Under the pieces are notes generated by a model. The model saw nothing but the letters and a program-made list of their open reading frames with translations, did no database searches and had not been told where the DNA came from. This document shows, in pieces, positions 1 through 8,431 of a stretch of DNA of 22,796 bases. Each line of letters opens with the position of its first letter. The first letter of the stretch is position 1. The DNA lies in NCBI GenBank assembly GCA_002314915.1, contig DCHU01000046.1, positions 3,202 to 25,997 on the forward strand. Direction: 5' to 3'. The translations under genes were made by a program, and so were the position numbers. Origin of the DNA: Caryophanales bacterium UBA1744 (lineage in GTDB: Bacteria; Bacillota_I; Bacilli_A; RFN20; CAG-826).

Positions 1-75
1 CAGTTAACATTCACAATCGAAGGCGTTGAGCCAGACACAACATCCGCTGATGGAACTCCATTAACCGGAAAATAA
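1..75 (+). CDS. C-terminal end of an upstream protein (partial)
   Basis: Frame 1 is open from the first base and ends at TAA 73-75, giving 24 residues that finish in Pro-Leu-Thr-Gly-Lys. Its codon choice (ACA, TCC, GCT, ATC) matches the native genes downstream, which supports a real gene tail. The fragment is rich in Thr, Asp and Gly, as in secreted or surface proteins, but it is too short to assign. No poly-T terminator follows it before the tRNA promoter. Confidence 0.5.
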   Translation, partial: QLTFTIEGVEPDTTSADGTPLTGK

Positions 76-87
76 TTAAATTAACTC

Positions 88-116
88 TTGCGCGATTTAC
101 TCTCGAGTAATATTAT
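88..116 (+). promoter_or_regulatory. Sigma-A-type promoter of the tRNA-Lys gene
   Basis: The -35 hexamer TTGCGC (88-93), a 17-bp spacer and the -10 hexamer TATTAT (111-116) place the start of transcription near 123, about 16 bases before the tRNA. The promoter is overlapped by an imperfect inverted repeat (GCGATTTA 92-99 with TAAATCGC 127-134, plus an inner CTCGA/TCGAG stem). This could be a cruciform or the decaying terminator of the upstream gene, but no T-run follows it. Confidence 0.6.
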
Positions 117-138
117 ATTCGAGCGTTAAATCGCACAT

Positions 139-214
<76 letters not shown>

Positions 215-226
215 TGTAAAACCAAT

Positions 227-253
227 AGCCATCTCGAAAGAGGTGGCTTTTTT
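227..253 (+). terminator. Rho-independent terminator after tRNA-Lys
   Basis: A 9-bp stem (227-235 with 240-248, one G-T pair) closes a GAAA tetraloop and runs directly into six T residues (248-253). It lies 12 bases after the tRNA CCA end and would make the tRNA a single-gene transcript. Confidence 0.9.
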
Positions 254-260
254 GTTGATT

Positions 261-289
261 TTGACTATACATTGTTAGGTTAATGTAAA
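261..289 (+). promoter_or_regulatory. Candidate promoter of the lipoprotein gene
   Basis: TTGACT (261-266) and TGTAAA (284-289) are separated by 17 bp. The -35 matches well and the -10 is weak. This would give a leader of about 75 nt ahead of the start codon. The gene must have a promoter in 254-360 because it lies behind a terminator, but which hexamers are used is uncertain. Confidence 0.35.
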
Positions 290-368
290 TTGTTAATTTT
301 TCTCTTGTTTAATCCGTTCAAAGTATAAGAAAATAATTGGTAAACATTTTTTACCAGGGGGTATACAA

Positions 369-2840
369 ATGAAGAAAAACACTTTGAAAGTGTTATCTGT
401 CGCTGCAATGGCGGCATTATTTTTGGCCGCTTGTGGTCAGACAAAAAATCCAGGATCCTCAGCTAACGAGAACCCTGAATCATCAGTAGCAGATGTAACA
501 ACATCAGAGGCTGTCTCAACATCAAAAGATGTTAGCTCATCAGAAACATTACCTGAGAACTATTGCAAGACAATCGCAGAGGCAATCGCTATTGCAAACG
601 AAGCGGGTGAGACAGGCACTACGATCGAATATAGAGTTTCCGGAACTGTTAAGACTGTCAAAAACGCAACATATGGAGAAATGACAATCTCTGACTCCAC
701 GGGCGAGTTATACATATATGGAATTAATAACTACAGCACAATGGATCCAAAGCCAGTCGCTGGAGATACAGTTGTCTTAGAGGGCAAATTACAGGTTTAT
801 AAGAGCACGCCTGAAATGGGCAAGGCCAACTTAATCAGCTTTGAACACAAAGACAGCGGTGGTTCTAGCGATGTTGAAATTCCTGCAGACGGCGTTATCA
901 CAACAATCGCTCAGGCAATTGAAATCGCAAAGTCATTCGGCGAGACATATTCAACACAGAAATTCACCGTTACAGGCGTGATTTCTGCAATCGCAGATTA
1001 CAAGTATGGCCAGATGACCATCAAGGATGATACCGGTTCTTTATCTGTTTACGGCGTTTATAGTGAAGATAACGGATTATTCAATACATTGGACCCAGTT
1101 CCAGCAGTGGGCGACACGGTCACTTTAGAAGGATCATTACATTTCTTCAAAGAAGCTGCAGAAATGGGCAAGGCAACACTTAAGAAACTTGTTTCTTCAG
1201 GTGCCGTCTTCGATGAATCGGATTATTCCGTTTCAACTGTTAAAGTTGCTAGAGAATCTGCGAATGGCACAAAGGTTAAAGTCACCGGTGTCGTTGCTCA
1301 GGTCAATGTTAACTCATCAAAAGCACAGGTTGGTTTCTGGCTTGTCGATAACACCGAATCCATCTATGTTTACGACTCGAGCGTCGCTTCATTCGTGAGT
1401 GTTGGCAACACGGTCACCATCTGCGCAGAAAAGACCCAATTCGTCGCATCAAGCGAAGCTACAAACGCTGCAAAATGGGGCTATAAAGGCGCTATCCAGC
1501 TTCAGAATGCACACATGACATCAAACGATAAGGGCAACACCGAATGGGATAAGTCATGGGTCAAAGAAAGCACTGTTAAGAAGATTATGAACACATCATA
1601 TTCTTCCGATATCACAACAACAATCTTCAAGACAAACGCACTTGTTAAGAAGTCAGAAGGAGCAGGATTCGTCAACTACTACATCGATGATATCGATGGA
1701 CACACAGGTTCATATGTCTACACCATGGCTAGCGGTGGCGACTTAAATTGGCTTGAAGAGTTCGACGGCAAGATCTGCACAGTCTACCTTTCAGTCATCA
1801 ACGCGAAGTCAACTGCAACAGGCTGCAACTGGAGATTCTATCCAGTCTCGGTCATCAATGAGAACTACAAGTTCGATTTCACTAAGTCTGCTGAATATGC
1901 AACAACATACGAGGTCGATAATCAGTTTGACGATTACTACACAGCAGACCCTGCAATCGAAGTCAAAACATCAGTCTCATCCGAATTATTAGGAATTGAA
2001 GGCGTTACAGTTAGCTATTCATCAAGCAACGAAGATGTCGTTTACTTCGCAACTGAAGACGACAAACTCGTCATGCACACAAAGGATGAAGGAACTGCAG
2101 ACATCACTGTTACAGCTACATATGGCGAATACACCTCAACAATTGTTGAGACAGTCACAGTCGGCAAGCCGGTTGAGGTCAATCCAGTCACAGTGGCGCA
2201 GGCTATCGACACCGAAGTCGGCGAGGTCATCGAAGTAGAAGGAATCGTCGCTGGATCATACACGAACAAAGAAGGATTCTTCATTGTTGATTCAACCGGA
2301 ACAATCGCTGTTCTCCCAACAGGCGGAAAGACCGATATCACAGGACTTTCAGTCGGAAACAAGGTCGTAGTTAAGGGTAAGAGAGCAACATACAAGAAGG
2401 ATGAGACCGCAACTGGATATGTTGGTCAGATTCAGCTTGAGTCCGCAGAGGTTGTCGTCAACTACTTCGGCAAGCACGAAATCCCTTCAGATTCATTCAT
2501 CACCGATAAGACATGTTCAGAACTCATGGACATTGCATCGGCGGGAGCTACTCAGCAGCCAAAGATGTATAGAATCAAGTGCTACCCAAGCTTAGTGGAA
2601 ACGAAATACTACACCAATTTCTATCTCAACCCTACGGCGACCGCAACAAATGGCCTCTTATGCTATAGCTCATCAGGAACTCAGCACTCATGGCTCTATA
2701 ACACATTCTCAAGCGACAAAGAAATCACTGTTGATTTGATGCTCGTTAACCCAAACAGCAAGACGAACTGGAGAGCGATGCCATTATCGGCAACAGACGG
2801 AACAACAACCGTTTATAACACTCTATATCTTGCCGCTTAA
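369..2840 (+). CDS. Modular surface lipoprotein with repeated OB-fold-like domains
   Basis: An 823-residue exported lipoprotein. A positively charged start (MKKN), a hydrophobic segment (residues 8-20) and the lipobox LAAC with Cys22 show a signal-peptidase II substrate, lipidated by Lgt (a lgt gene lies at 12830). A Ser/Thr-rich linker (24-62) leads to two tandem OB-fold-like modules (about 66-157 and 178-276) sharing the pattern TIA.AI.IA...GE, V.G.V, YG.MTI.D.TG.L.VYG, DP.P..GD.V.LEG and EMGKA. A third OB-like module (288-386) precedes a distinct domain (390-500), then a bacterial Ig-like segment (about 525-600), a fourth OB-like module (607-695) and a C-terminal domain ending in an NW-R-MP motif that echoes NWRFYP at 487-492. 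Such OB modules occur in extracellular nucleases and adhesins, but no catalytic nuclease domain is visible, so substrate binding or adhesion is only an inference. Start chosen for AGGGGG (356-361) seven bases upstream. Confidence 0.85.
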   Translation: MKKNTLKVLSVAAMAALFLAACGQTKNPGSSANENPESSVADVTTSEAVSTSKDVSSSETLPENYCKTIAEAIAIANEAGETGTTIEYRVSGTVKTVKNATYGEMTISDSTGELYIYGINNYSTMDPKPVAGDTVVLEGKLQVYKSTPEMGKANLISFEHKDSGGSSDVEIPADGVITTIAQAIEIAKSFGETYSTQKFTVTGVISAIADYKYGQMTIKDDTGSLSVYGVYSEDNGLFNTLDPVPAVGDTVTLEGSLHFFKEAAEMGKATLKKLVSSGAVFDESDYSVSTVKVARESANGTKVKVTGVVAQVNVNSSKAQVGFWLVDNTESIYVYDSSVASFVSVGNTVTICAEKTQFVASSEATNAAKWGYKGAIQLQNAHMTSNDKGNTEWDKSWVKESTVKKIMNTSYSSDITTTIFKTNALVKKSEGAGFVNYYIDDIDGHTGSYVYTMASGGDLNWLEEFDGKICTVYLSVINAKSTATGCNWRFYPVSVINENYKFDFTKSAEYATTYEVDNQFDDYYTADPAIEVKTSVSSELLGIEGVTVSYSSSNEDVVYFATEDDKLVMHTKDEGTADITVTATYGEYTSTIVETVTVGKPVEVNPVTVAQAIDTEVGEVIEVEGIVAGSYTNKEGFFIVDSTGTIAVLPTGGKTDITGLSVGNKVVVKGKRATYKKDETATGYVGQIQLESAEVVVNYFGKHEIPSDSFITDKTCSELMDIASAGATQQPKMYRIKCYPSLVETKYYTNFYLNPTATATNGLLCYSSSGTQHSWLYNTFSSDKEITVDLMLVNPNSKTNWRAMPLSATDGTTTVYNTLYLAA

Positions 2841-2858
2841 GCTAAAAAACTTACGATT

Positions 2859-2884
2859 AGCCTTCACTTCGGTGAGGGCTTTTT
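2859..2884 (+). terminator. Rho-independent terminator after the lipoprotein gene
   Basis: A 9-bp stem (2859-2867 with 2872-2880, one T-G pair) closes a TTCG tetraloop and is followed by TTTTT (2880-2884). It begins 18 bases after the stop codon. Confidence 0.92.
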
Positions 2885-2948
2885 GTTTCATTTGAGGACA
2901 AATTTATACCATTTATGCCCTATAGAAAGCGCTTTTTGATTTACCCCG

Positions 2949-2977
2949 TTGTAACTTCATATAAGTAAACTTATACT
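2949..2977 (+). promoter_or_regulatory. Promoter of the pyruvate:ferredoxin oxidoreductase gene
   Basis: TTGTAA (2949-2954), a 17-bp spacer and TATACT (2972-2977) form a good housekeeping promoter. Transcription would start near 2984, followed by a leader of about 26 nt containing AAGGAGA (2996-3002). Confidence 0.7.
2961..2974. promoter_or_regulatory. Candidate operator overlapping the nifJ -10 element
   Basis: ATAAGT and ACTTAT form a perfect 6-bp inverted repeat around AA (2961-2974), and a third half-site ACTTAT follows directly (2975-2980). The position, covering spacer and -10, is what is expected for repressor binding. It does not look like the published Rex, Fnr or CcpA consensus, and the AT-richness leaves chance possible. 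Confidence 0.4.
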
Positions 2978-3009
2978 TATTATCGGTTTTTTAATAAGGA
3001 GAAATCGCA

Positions 3010-6000
3010 ATGGCTGAAATCAAAAAGTCGTTTAAATCCGTTGACGGTAACACAGCTGCCGGCATCGAGAGCTACTATTTCACAGAAGTAGCAGCAATTT
3101 ATCCAATCACTCCTTCATCACCAATGGCAGAATATGTCGATGTTCTTGCTTCACACGGTGAGAAGAATTTCTTTGGATCAACAGTTAAGGTTGTTGAAAT
3201 GCAGTCTGAAGCAGGTGCTTCTGGTGCAGTTCACGGTTCCTTACAGGCTGGTGGTTTATCAACAACCTTCACAGCTTCACAGGGCTTACTCTTAATGATT
3301 CCTAACCTCTACAAGTGGGTTGGTGAATTACTCCCAGCAGTCCTCCACGTCTCTGCACGTTCACTCGCAACAAGAGCATTATCAATCTTCGGTGACCACG
3401 CAGACGTATATGCTTGCCGTCAGACAGGCGTCACAATGATCGTCTCAAATTCCGTTCAGGAAATCGCAGACCTCACACCAGTTGCTCACTTAACAGCAAT
3501 TGACTCATCCATCCCAGTTATGCACTTCTTCGATGGTTTCAGAACTTCACACGAAGTCCAGAACGTCGAATTCATCGACAAGGAAGAGTGGAAGAAGCTC
3601 CTCCCAATGGAAAAGGTCGAAGCATACAGAGCAAAGGCTCTTAACCCACACACCCACCCAGTTACCCGTGGTGGCGCTGAGAACGATGACATCTACTTCC
3701 AGGGCAGAGAAGCGCAGAACAAGTTCTTCGACAATGTCGTTGATGTTGCTTCAAAGTACTTCGCAGAAGCTACAAGACTCACTGGCAGAACATACGCTCC
3801 ATTCGTCTATGAGGGCGCTCCAGATGCAGAAAAGGTTATCGTTGCAATGGGTTCCGTTTGCGAAACAGCAAGCGAAGTCATCGCTGACTTAACAGCAAAG
3901 GGCGAGAAGATCGGTATCGTCAAAGTTCACCTCTATCGTCCATTCTCAACAAAGCTCTTATCAGCAGCAATCCCTGCTTCAGTTAAGAGAATCGCAGTCC
4001 TCGACAGAACCAAAGAAAATGGTTGTGCAGGCGAACCTCTCTACCTCGATGTTGTCGCAGCATTACAGGCAGAAGGCAGAAAGTTCGATCAGATCATCGG
4101 CGGACGTTATGGCTTATCTTCAAAAGACACACAGCCAAAGGACGTCAAGGATATCTTCGACTTCCTCGGATCAGACAACAACTGGAACGGATTCACAGTT
4201 GGAATCAAGGACGATGTCACACATCTCTCAATCCCAACAGATCCATCCTATAAGATCCCACACTCATACACATCATGCTTATTCTATGGCTTAGGCTCAG
4301 ACGGAACAGTTTCCGCTAACAAGTCATCCATTAAGATCATCGGTGATGCAACAGGAATGTACGCTCAGGCATACTTCCAGTATGACTCACGTAAAGCTGG
4401 TGGTACAACACGTTCACACTTAAGATTCGGTAAGGAACCAATCCGCTCTGAATACTACGTCAAGAACGCAAACTTCATCTCGGTCTCTCTTGATACATAC
4501 ATCATGAGATTCGATATCGTCTCTAACCTTGCTCAGGGCGGAACACTCCTCCTCAACACAGATATGGACGATGCAACTCTTGAGAAAGTCATGCCAAACA
4601 GAATGAAGCACCTCCTCGCAGAGAAGAATGCTAAGTTCTATGTCATCGACGCAAACAAGATCGCAAAAGAAATCGGAATGGGCCGTCACACCAACACCAT
4701 TCTCCAGGCTTCATTCTTCTACCTCTCACAGCAGATCATGCCATATGACGAAGCTAACAAGTGGATGAAGAAGTTCGCTGAGAAGTCCTATGCTAAGAAG
4801 GGTCAGGCAGTTGTCGAACTCAACTGGAAGGCAATCGACATGGGAACAGAAGGCTTAAGAGAAGTTGCTGTTAAGCCAGAATGGTTAGACCTCCCAGTCC
4901 AGAAAGTCAAAGAAAGAAAGTCAGACGATGAGTACTTCGAAGACTATGTTGAAGCAATCGACACACTCGACGGTGACGAGCTCCCAACATCAACATTCCT
5001 CAAAGCAGAACTCGCTGACGGTACAATGTCTCCAAACATCACATTCCGCCAGAAGAGAGCTATCGCAGACATGGTTCCACAGTGGATCCCAGAAAACTGC
5101 ATCCAGTGCAACCAGTGCGCATTCGTTTGCCCTCACGCAACAATCCGCCCATATCTCTTAGACGAGAATGAACTCGCAAATGCTCCAGAGGCAATCAAGA
5201 CTGCAAACAAGCCAGCTATGCCACCTGCAAAGGGCTTAACATACAGACTCGAAGTCTCAACAATGAACTGCGTTGGCTGCGGACTCTGCGTCTCAGAGTG
5301 TATGGCTAACCAGGCAGCAAAGAAGACCGGATCAGGCAAAGTTGCTCTTAAGATGGTCGAAGCAAAGGGCCAGTTCGCAGAACAGGCAAATGCTGACTAC
5401 TGCTACCACAACGTCACATATAAGTCAGACAAATATCCACTCACAACAGTCAAGGGTGTCGGATTCCTTATGCCATACATGGAAGTCTCTGGCGCTTGCG
5501 CAGGCTGCGGTGAAGCACCTTACTACAGATTAGTATCTCAGTTATTCGGTGAAGACATGCTCGTCGCTAACGCAACAGGCTGCTCATCAATCTACTCAGG
5601 TTCAACTCCAATGACACCATTCGTCACAGACAAGAAGGGCGAAGGTATCGCTTGGGGCAACTCACTCTTCGAAGACAACGCAGAGTTCGGCTTCGGTATG
5701 AGAATCGCATCAGACTACAAGATGATGAACATCAACCGCATCCTCACAGCTGCAAAGGCTGCTGACGATGTCGAAGATGCATTAAAGGAATTAGCAGACA
5801 AGTACTTAGCTAACGTCAAGAACCGTGCAGAATGCCGTAAGATCATCCCAGATCTTATGGAAGCTGTCGAAAATTCAAAGAACGAAGCAGTTAAGGAACT
5901 CCGCGAATACTATAGAGACTTATTAGATAAGTCAGTCTGGATCATCGGTGGTGACGGATGGTCATACGATATCGGCTACGGAGGCCTTGACCATGTCATC

Positions 6001-6579
6001 GCTAACGAAGCAGACGTCAACATCCTCGTCCTCGATACAGAAGTCTATTCAAATACAGGTGGTCAGGCATCTAAGTCATCACAGACCGGCCAGATCGCTA
6101 AGTTCACAGCTTCTGGTAAGAAGGAAGCAAAGAAGAACCTTGCATTAATCGCAATGTCCTACCAGCACGTCTATGTCGCTCAGATCTCTCTCGGCGCTAA
6201 CCCAATGGCAGCTATCAAAGCACTTAAGGAAGCTGAATCATACAATGGTCCATCTCTCGTTATCTGCTACGCACCATGTGTTAACCAGGGTATCAAGGGC
6301 GGTCTCGTCAACTCCATCAAGGAAGAGAAGGACGCAGTCGAGTGTGGTTACTTCACAACATTCCGTTATGATCCACGCAAGCTCAACGAAGATGGCACAG
6401 GCGCACTCCAGTTAGATTGCAAGGAACCAGACTTCAGCAAGTTCCGTGACTTCATCATGCATGAAACACGTTACTCACAGCTCCCAGTTGTCAACCCAGC
6501 TGAGGCTGAGACACTCTTAACAAAGGCAGAAAAGTACGCTCAGCGTAGATGGACTGCTATCAAGAAGTTCGGTTTATAA
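3010..6579 (+). CDS. nifJ: Pyruvate:ferredoxin (flavodoxin) oxidoreductase, single-chain
   Basis: Oxidises pyruvate with CoA to acetyl-CoA and CO2 and passes electrons to ferredoxin in the cytoplasm; it is the anaerobic link after glycolysis. The 1189 residues match the usual length of the fused enzyme. In order: N-terminal pyruvate-binding domain with YPITPSSPMAE (about 32-42), a transketolase-like domain (about 260-380), the catalytic gamma domain (GDATGMYAQ from 445), a ferredoxin insert with two 4Fe-4S motifs (Cys697/700/703/707 and Cys754/757/760/764), and the thiamine-diphosphate domain (about 800-1130). The last has Cys830, Cys833, Cys858 and Cys1090 for the proximal cluster and GGDGW (980-984) plus Asn1015 for Mg-ThDP. 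All ligands are present. Codon use is strongly biased (CTC, TCA, AAG, GTC), suggesting very high expression. The gene stands alone between a promoter and a terminator. Start supported by AAGGAGA seven bases upstream. Confidence 0.98.
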   Translation: MAEIKKSFKSVDGNTAAGIESYYFTEVAAIYPITPSSPMAEYVDVLASHGEKNFFGSTVKVVEMQSEAGASGAVHGSLQAGGLSTTFTASQGLLLMIPNLYKWVGELLPAVLHVSARSLATRALSIFGDHADVYACRQTGVTMIVSNSVQEIADLTPVAHLTAIDSSIPVMHFFDGFRTSHEVQNVEFIDKEEWKKLLPMEKVEAYRAKALNPHTHPVTRGGAENDDIYFQGREAQNKFFDNVVDVASKYFAEATRLTGRTYAPFVYEGAPDAEKVIVAMGSVCETASEVIADLTAKGEKIGIVKVHLYRPFSTKLLSAAIPASVKRIAVLDRTKENGCAGEPLYLDVVAALQAEGRKFDQIIGGRYGLSSKDTQPKDVKDIFDFLGSDNNWNGFTVGIKDDVTHLSIPTDPSYKIPHSYTSCLFYGLGSDGTVSANKSSIKIIGDATGMYAQAYFQYDSRKAGGTTRSHLRFGKEPIRSEYYVKNANFISVSLDTYIMRFDIVSNLAQGGTLLLNTDMDDATLEKVMPNRMKHLLAEKNAKFYVIDANKIAKEIGMGRHTNTILQASFFYLSQQIMPYDEANKWMKKFAEKSYAKKGQAVVELNWKAIDMGTEGLREVAVKPEWLDLPVQKVKERKSDDEYFEDYVEAIDTLDGDELPTSTFLKAELADGTMSPNITFRQKRAIADMVPQWIPENCIQCNQCAFVCPHATIRPYLLDENELANAPEAIKTANKPAMPPAKGLTYRLEVSTMNCVGCGLCVSECMANQAAKKTGSGKVALKMVEAKGQFAEQANADYCYHNVTYKSDKYPLTTVKGVGFLMPYMEVSGACAGCGEAPYYRLVSQLFGEDMLVANATGCSSIYSGSTPMTPFVTDKKGEGIAWGNSLFEDNAEFGFGMRIASDYKMMNINRILTAAKAADDVEDALKELADKYLANVKNRAECRKIIPDLMEAVENSKNEAVKELREYYRDLLDKSVWIIGGDGWSYDIGYGGLDHVIANEADVNILVLDTEVYSNTGGQASKSSQTGQIAKFTASGKKEAKKNLALIAMSYQHVYVAQISLGANPMAAIKALKEAESYNGPSLVICYAPCVNQGIKGGLVNSIKEEKDAVECGYFTTFRYDPRKLNEDGTGALQLDCKEPDFSKFRDFIMHETRYSQLPVVNPAEAETLLTKAEKYAQRRWTAIKKFGL

Positions 6580-6596
6580 TTTCCAACTAAAAGCTA

Positions 6597-6619
6597 AAGG
6601 CAGGGCAACCTGCCTTTTT
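6597..6619 (+). terminator. Rho-independent terminator after nifJ
   Basis: An 8-bp stem (6597-6604 with 6609-6616), largely AAGGCAGG against CCTGCCTT, closes a GCAA tetraloop and ends in TTTTT (6615-6619). Confidence 0.92.
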
Positions 6620-6642
6620 CTTTATATATAAAGATAAGAACT

Positions 6643-6675
6643 TATAATATTGGCAAGAGGTACTTGCCATGGAAG
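6643..6675 (+). promoter_or_regulatory. -10 box and start-codon palindrome of the XRE/EamA/sigma/serpin operon
   Basis: A perfect -10 hexamer TATAAT lies at 6643-6648 with no convincing -35. Directly downstream, TGGCAAG (6651-6657) and CTTGCCA (6663-6669) form a perfect 7-bp inverted repeat with a 5-bp centre. The last A of the repeat is the first base of the start codon and the weak ribosome site AGAGG (6656-6660) lies in its first arm and centre. Transcription would start inside the repeat (about 6655), so it is best read as a DNA operator for an autorepressor, probably the XRE protein itself. Confidence 0.55.
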
Positions 6676-6977
6676 AAAGATTGTTTTCAGAGATATTAAG
6701 AGATGAGATGAAGAAGAGAGGGATGTCCCAGCGTCAACTAGCCATTAAATCTGGTTTGACGGAAGCTTCCATATCAAAATACTGCAGTGGTCTTAGAACG
6801 CCTGAAACAAAGGTTTTAACCGTTATTTGCAAGACTCTTGGCATTAAATCGGATGTTTTGCTTGGTCTTGAGGTCGAAAAGAGCTCTTTTGAGTCTGTTA
6901 AATCCCAGATTGCTTCTATAAAGCAAGAATTGACATTCGCTGAAAAGATGGAATTAATACAACTCATATCACAGTGA
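6669..6977 (+). CDS. XRE-family (Cro/cI-type HTH) transcriptional regulator
   Basis: A 102-residue cytoplasmic DNA-binding protein. Residues about 8-64 form a lambda-repressor-like helix-turn-helix: RDEMKKRGMSQRQLA is helix 1-2, and SGLTEASISKYCSGLRTP is the recognition helix and turn. The remaining 38 residues look like a short helical dimerisation tail. It heads a four-gene operon, its TGA stop overlapping the next reading frame, so it probably regulates the permease, sigma factor and serpin below it, and itself through the palindrome at its start codon. No ligand-sensing domain is visible. The start is fixed by that short leader: no in-frame alternative gives an intact HTH with a better ribosome site. 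Confidence 0.88.
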   Translation: MEERLFSEILRDEMKKRGMSQRQLAIKSGLTEASISKYCSGLRTPETKVLTVICKTLGIKSDVLLGLEVEKSSFESVKSQIASIKQELTFAEKMELIQLISQ

Positions 6978-6979
6978 TT

Positions 6980-7927
6980 ATGGCCAAGAAGACGATTATC
7001 AGCGAAATTCTATTACTCTTAGTAACATCCATCTGGGGTATGGCATTCATATTCCAGGATTTAGCGATGAATTACTTGGAGCCATTCTCATTCAACATGG
7101 CAAGATGCTTCGTTGGATCGCTTTTTCTTTTTGCGTGCGCACTCGCGATCGCGTTATTTAAAAAGATGAAGGGTATTGCTCAACCTACTAGAGACAAGAA
7201 TCTCATTATTGGAAGCGTCCTTATCGGTTTAGCAACTGGCATAGCGATGGCATTCCAACAAGTTGGCATCAAACTTGAAGGTGCGGGTAAATCGGGATTC
7301 ATTACATCCCTATATATAATATTTGTCCCGATACTTGGGATATTCCTAAAGAAGAAGTGCCCACCAATTATTATCATCGCGGTTATGCTTGCGATGACCG
7401 GAGTCTATCTCATCAATGTCAAAGGTGGGAACTGGGGCATCATGTTCAGCAAAGGCACTTGGTTCTTGCTTGCGTGCTCATTTACTTACGCAATCCAGAT
7501 TCTTTTAATAGATTATTTCTCACCTAAGTGCGATTCGATTGAACTCACCTGCGGAGAATTCTTTGTGGCAGGACTATTCCAGCTTCCATTTATGTTCTTC
7601 CTTGAGACTCCTGTGTGGTCTAATTTCACCGCGTGCATATGGCCGATATTGTTCTGCGGCGTTGCGTCAACCGGAATCGCGTATACCCTCCAGGTTTACT
7701 GTCAAAAGAACGTTCAGGTCACAATTGCATCGATTTTGATGTCAACAGAGTCGGTTTTCTCGGTGTTTTTCTCATTGATCATATTAAATTCCACATATGA
7801 GTGGCAGCAGTGGGTAGGATGCTTTATCGTTCTTGTCGCGGTTATCCTCTCTCAGATTCCAATGAATTTTAAAAAGCGTGTAACGAAAGAAAAATCTTCT
7901 TTGTCTAATAAGGTGAAGGAACAATAA
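6980..7927 (+). CDS. EamA/DMT-family membrane transporter
   Basis: A 315-residue inner-membrane permease with about ten predicted transmembrane helices arranged as two EamA repeats. The first has LLLVTSIWGMAFIFQD (12-27) and an arginine helix (FNMARCFVGSLF, 38-49). The second ends with LMSTESVFSVFFSLIILN (253-270) and WQQWVGCFIVL (275-285), the usual terminal helix pair. Family members export amino acids, nucleobases or other metabolites; the substrate cannot be told here. ATG 6980 is preferred, but GTG 6974, which overlaps the regulator's stop codon, is possible; neither has a clear Shine-Dalgarno, so translation is probably coupled to the gene upstream. Its stop overlaps the next start by one base (TAATG). 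Confidence 0.88.
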   Translation: MAKKTIISEILLLLVTSIWGMAFIFQDLAMNYLEPFSFNMARCFVGSLFLFACALAIALFKKMKGIAQPTRDKNLIIGSVLIGLATGIAMAFQQVGIKLEGAGKSGFITSLYIIFVPILGIFLKKKCPPIIIIAVMLAMTGVYLINVKGGNWGIMFSKGTWFLLACSFTYAIQILLIDYFSPKCDSIELTCGEFFVAGLFQLPFMFFLETPVWSNFTACIWPILFCGVASTGIAYTLQVYCQKNVQVTIASILMSTESVFSVFFSLIILNSTYEWQQWVGCFIVLVAVILSQIPMNFKKRVTKEKSSLSNKVKEQ

Positions 7928-8430
7928 TGGACTTCGAGCATGAGCTGAAAGTCGCGAGACGTCGTGGCGATCAAAACAAACTTAAATCGGTGTATGAAGC
8001 CATCTACTCCGAGTATGTGAGACTCGTGTATTTTTCTGTCTCTCGTTATGTTGATAACAAGGAGGACATCAAAGATATAGTTTCTGATGTCTTCGTTAAG
8101 TTCTTCGAGAATCCAGACGATGTGAGAGATTCTATCAAACAGTATCTCCTCGTCATGGCGAAGAATGAGGCTATCAACAGAATGAAGAGAGAAGGGAAAA
8201 TCAATATTGATGAGGTTGAGCCAATCGTGAACGACGAATACTCGACCTACTCAATACTTGTCAAAGATATGCTTAGCGTTCTTAAACAAGAAGAAGTGGA
8301 CATTATCATCCTTCATGTTGTCGATGGGTTGTCCTTCAAGGAAATCGGAAACAAGAAATCCATAAAAGAAGGCACCGTTAGACAAACATATAACAGAGCC
8401 CTCGAGAAGTATCGCGAGGCAAGGAGTTAA
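7927..8430 (+). CDS. RNA polymerase sigma-70 family factor, ECF type
   Basis: A 167-residue alternative sigma factor. Region 2 (about 23-90) contains YVRLVYFSVSRYVDNKEDIKDIVSDVFVKFF and a C-terminal stretch NEAINRMKRE that matches the core-binding and -10-melting helices of ECF factors. Region 4 (about 112-163) has the helix-turn-helix LSFKEIGNKKSIKEGTVRQTYNRAL for -35 recognition. There is no region 1 or 3. The start overlaps the permease stop by one base and has AAGGA (7917-7921) five bases upstream. The serpin gene follows after a single base, in the position where an ECF factor's anti-sigma gene normally sits. Its target promoter is not recognisable in the window. Confidence 0.92.
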   Translation: MDFEHELKVARRRGDQNKLKSVYEAIYSEYVRLVYFSVSRYVDNKEDIKDIVSDVFVKFFENPDDVRDSIKQYLLVMAKNEAINRMKREGKINIDEVEPIVNDEYSTYSILVKDMLSVLKQEEVDIIILHVVDGLSFKEIGNKKSIKEGTVRQTYNRALEKYREARS

Positions 8431-8431
8431 T

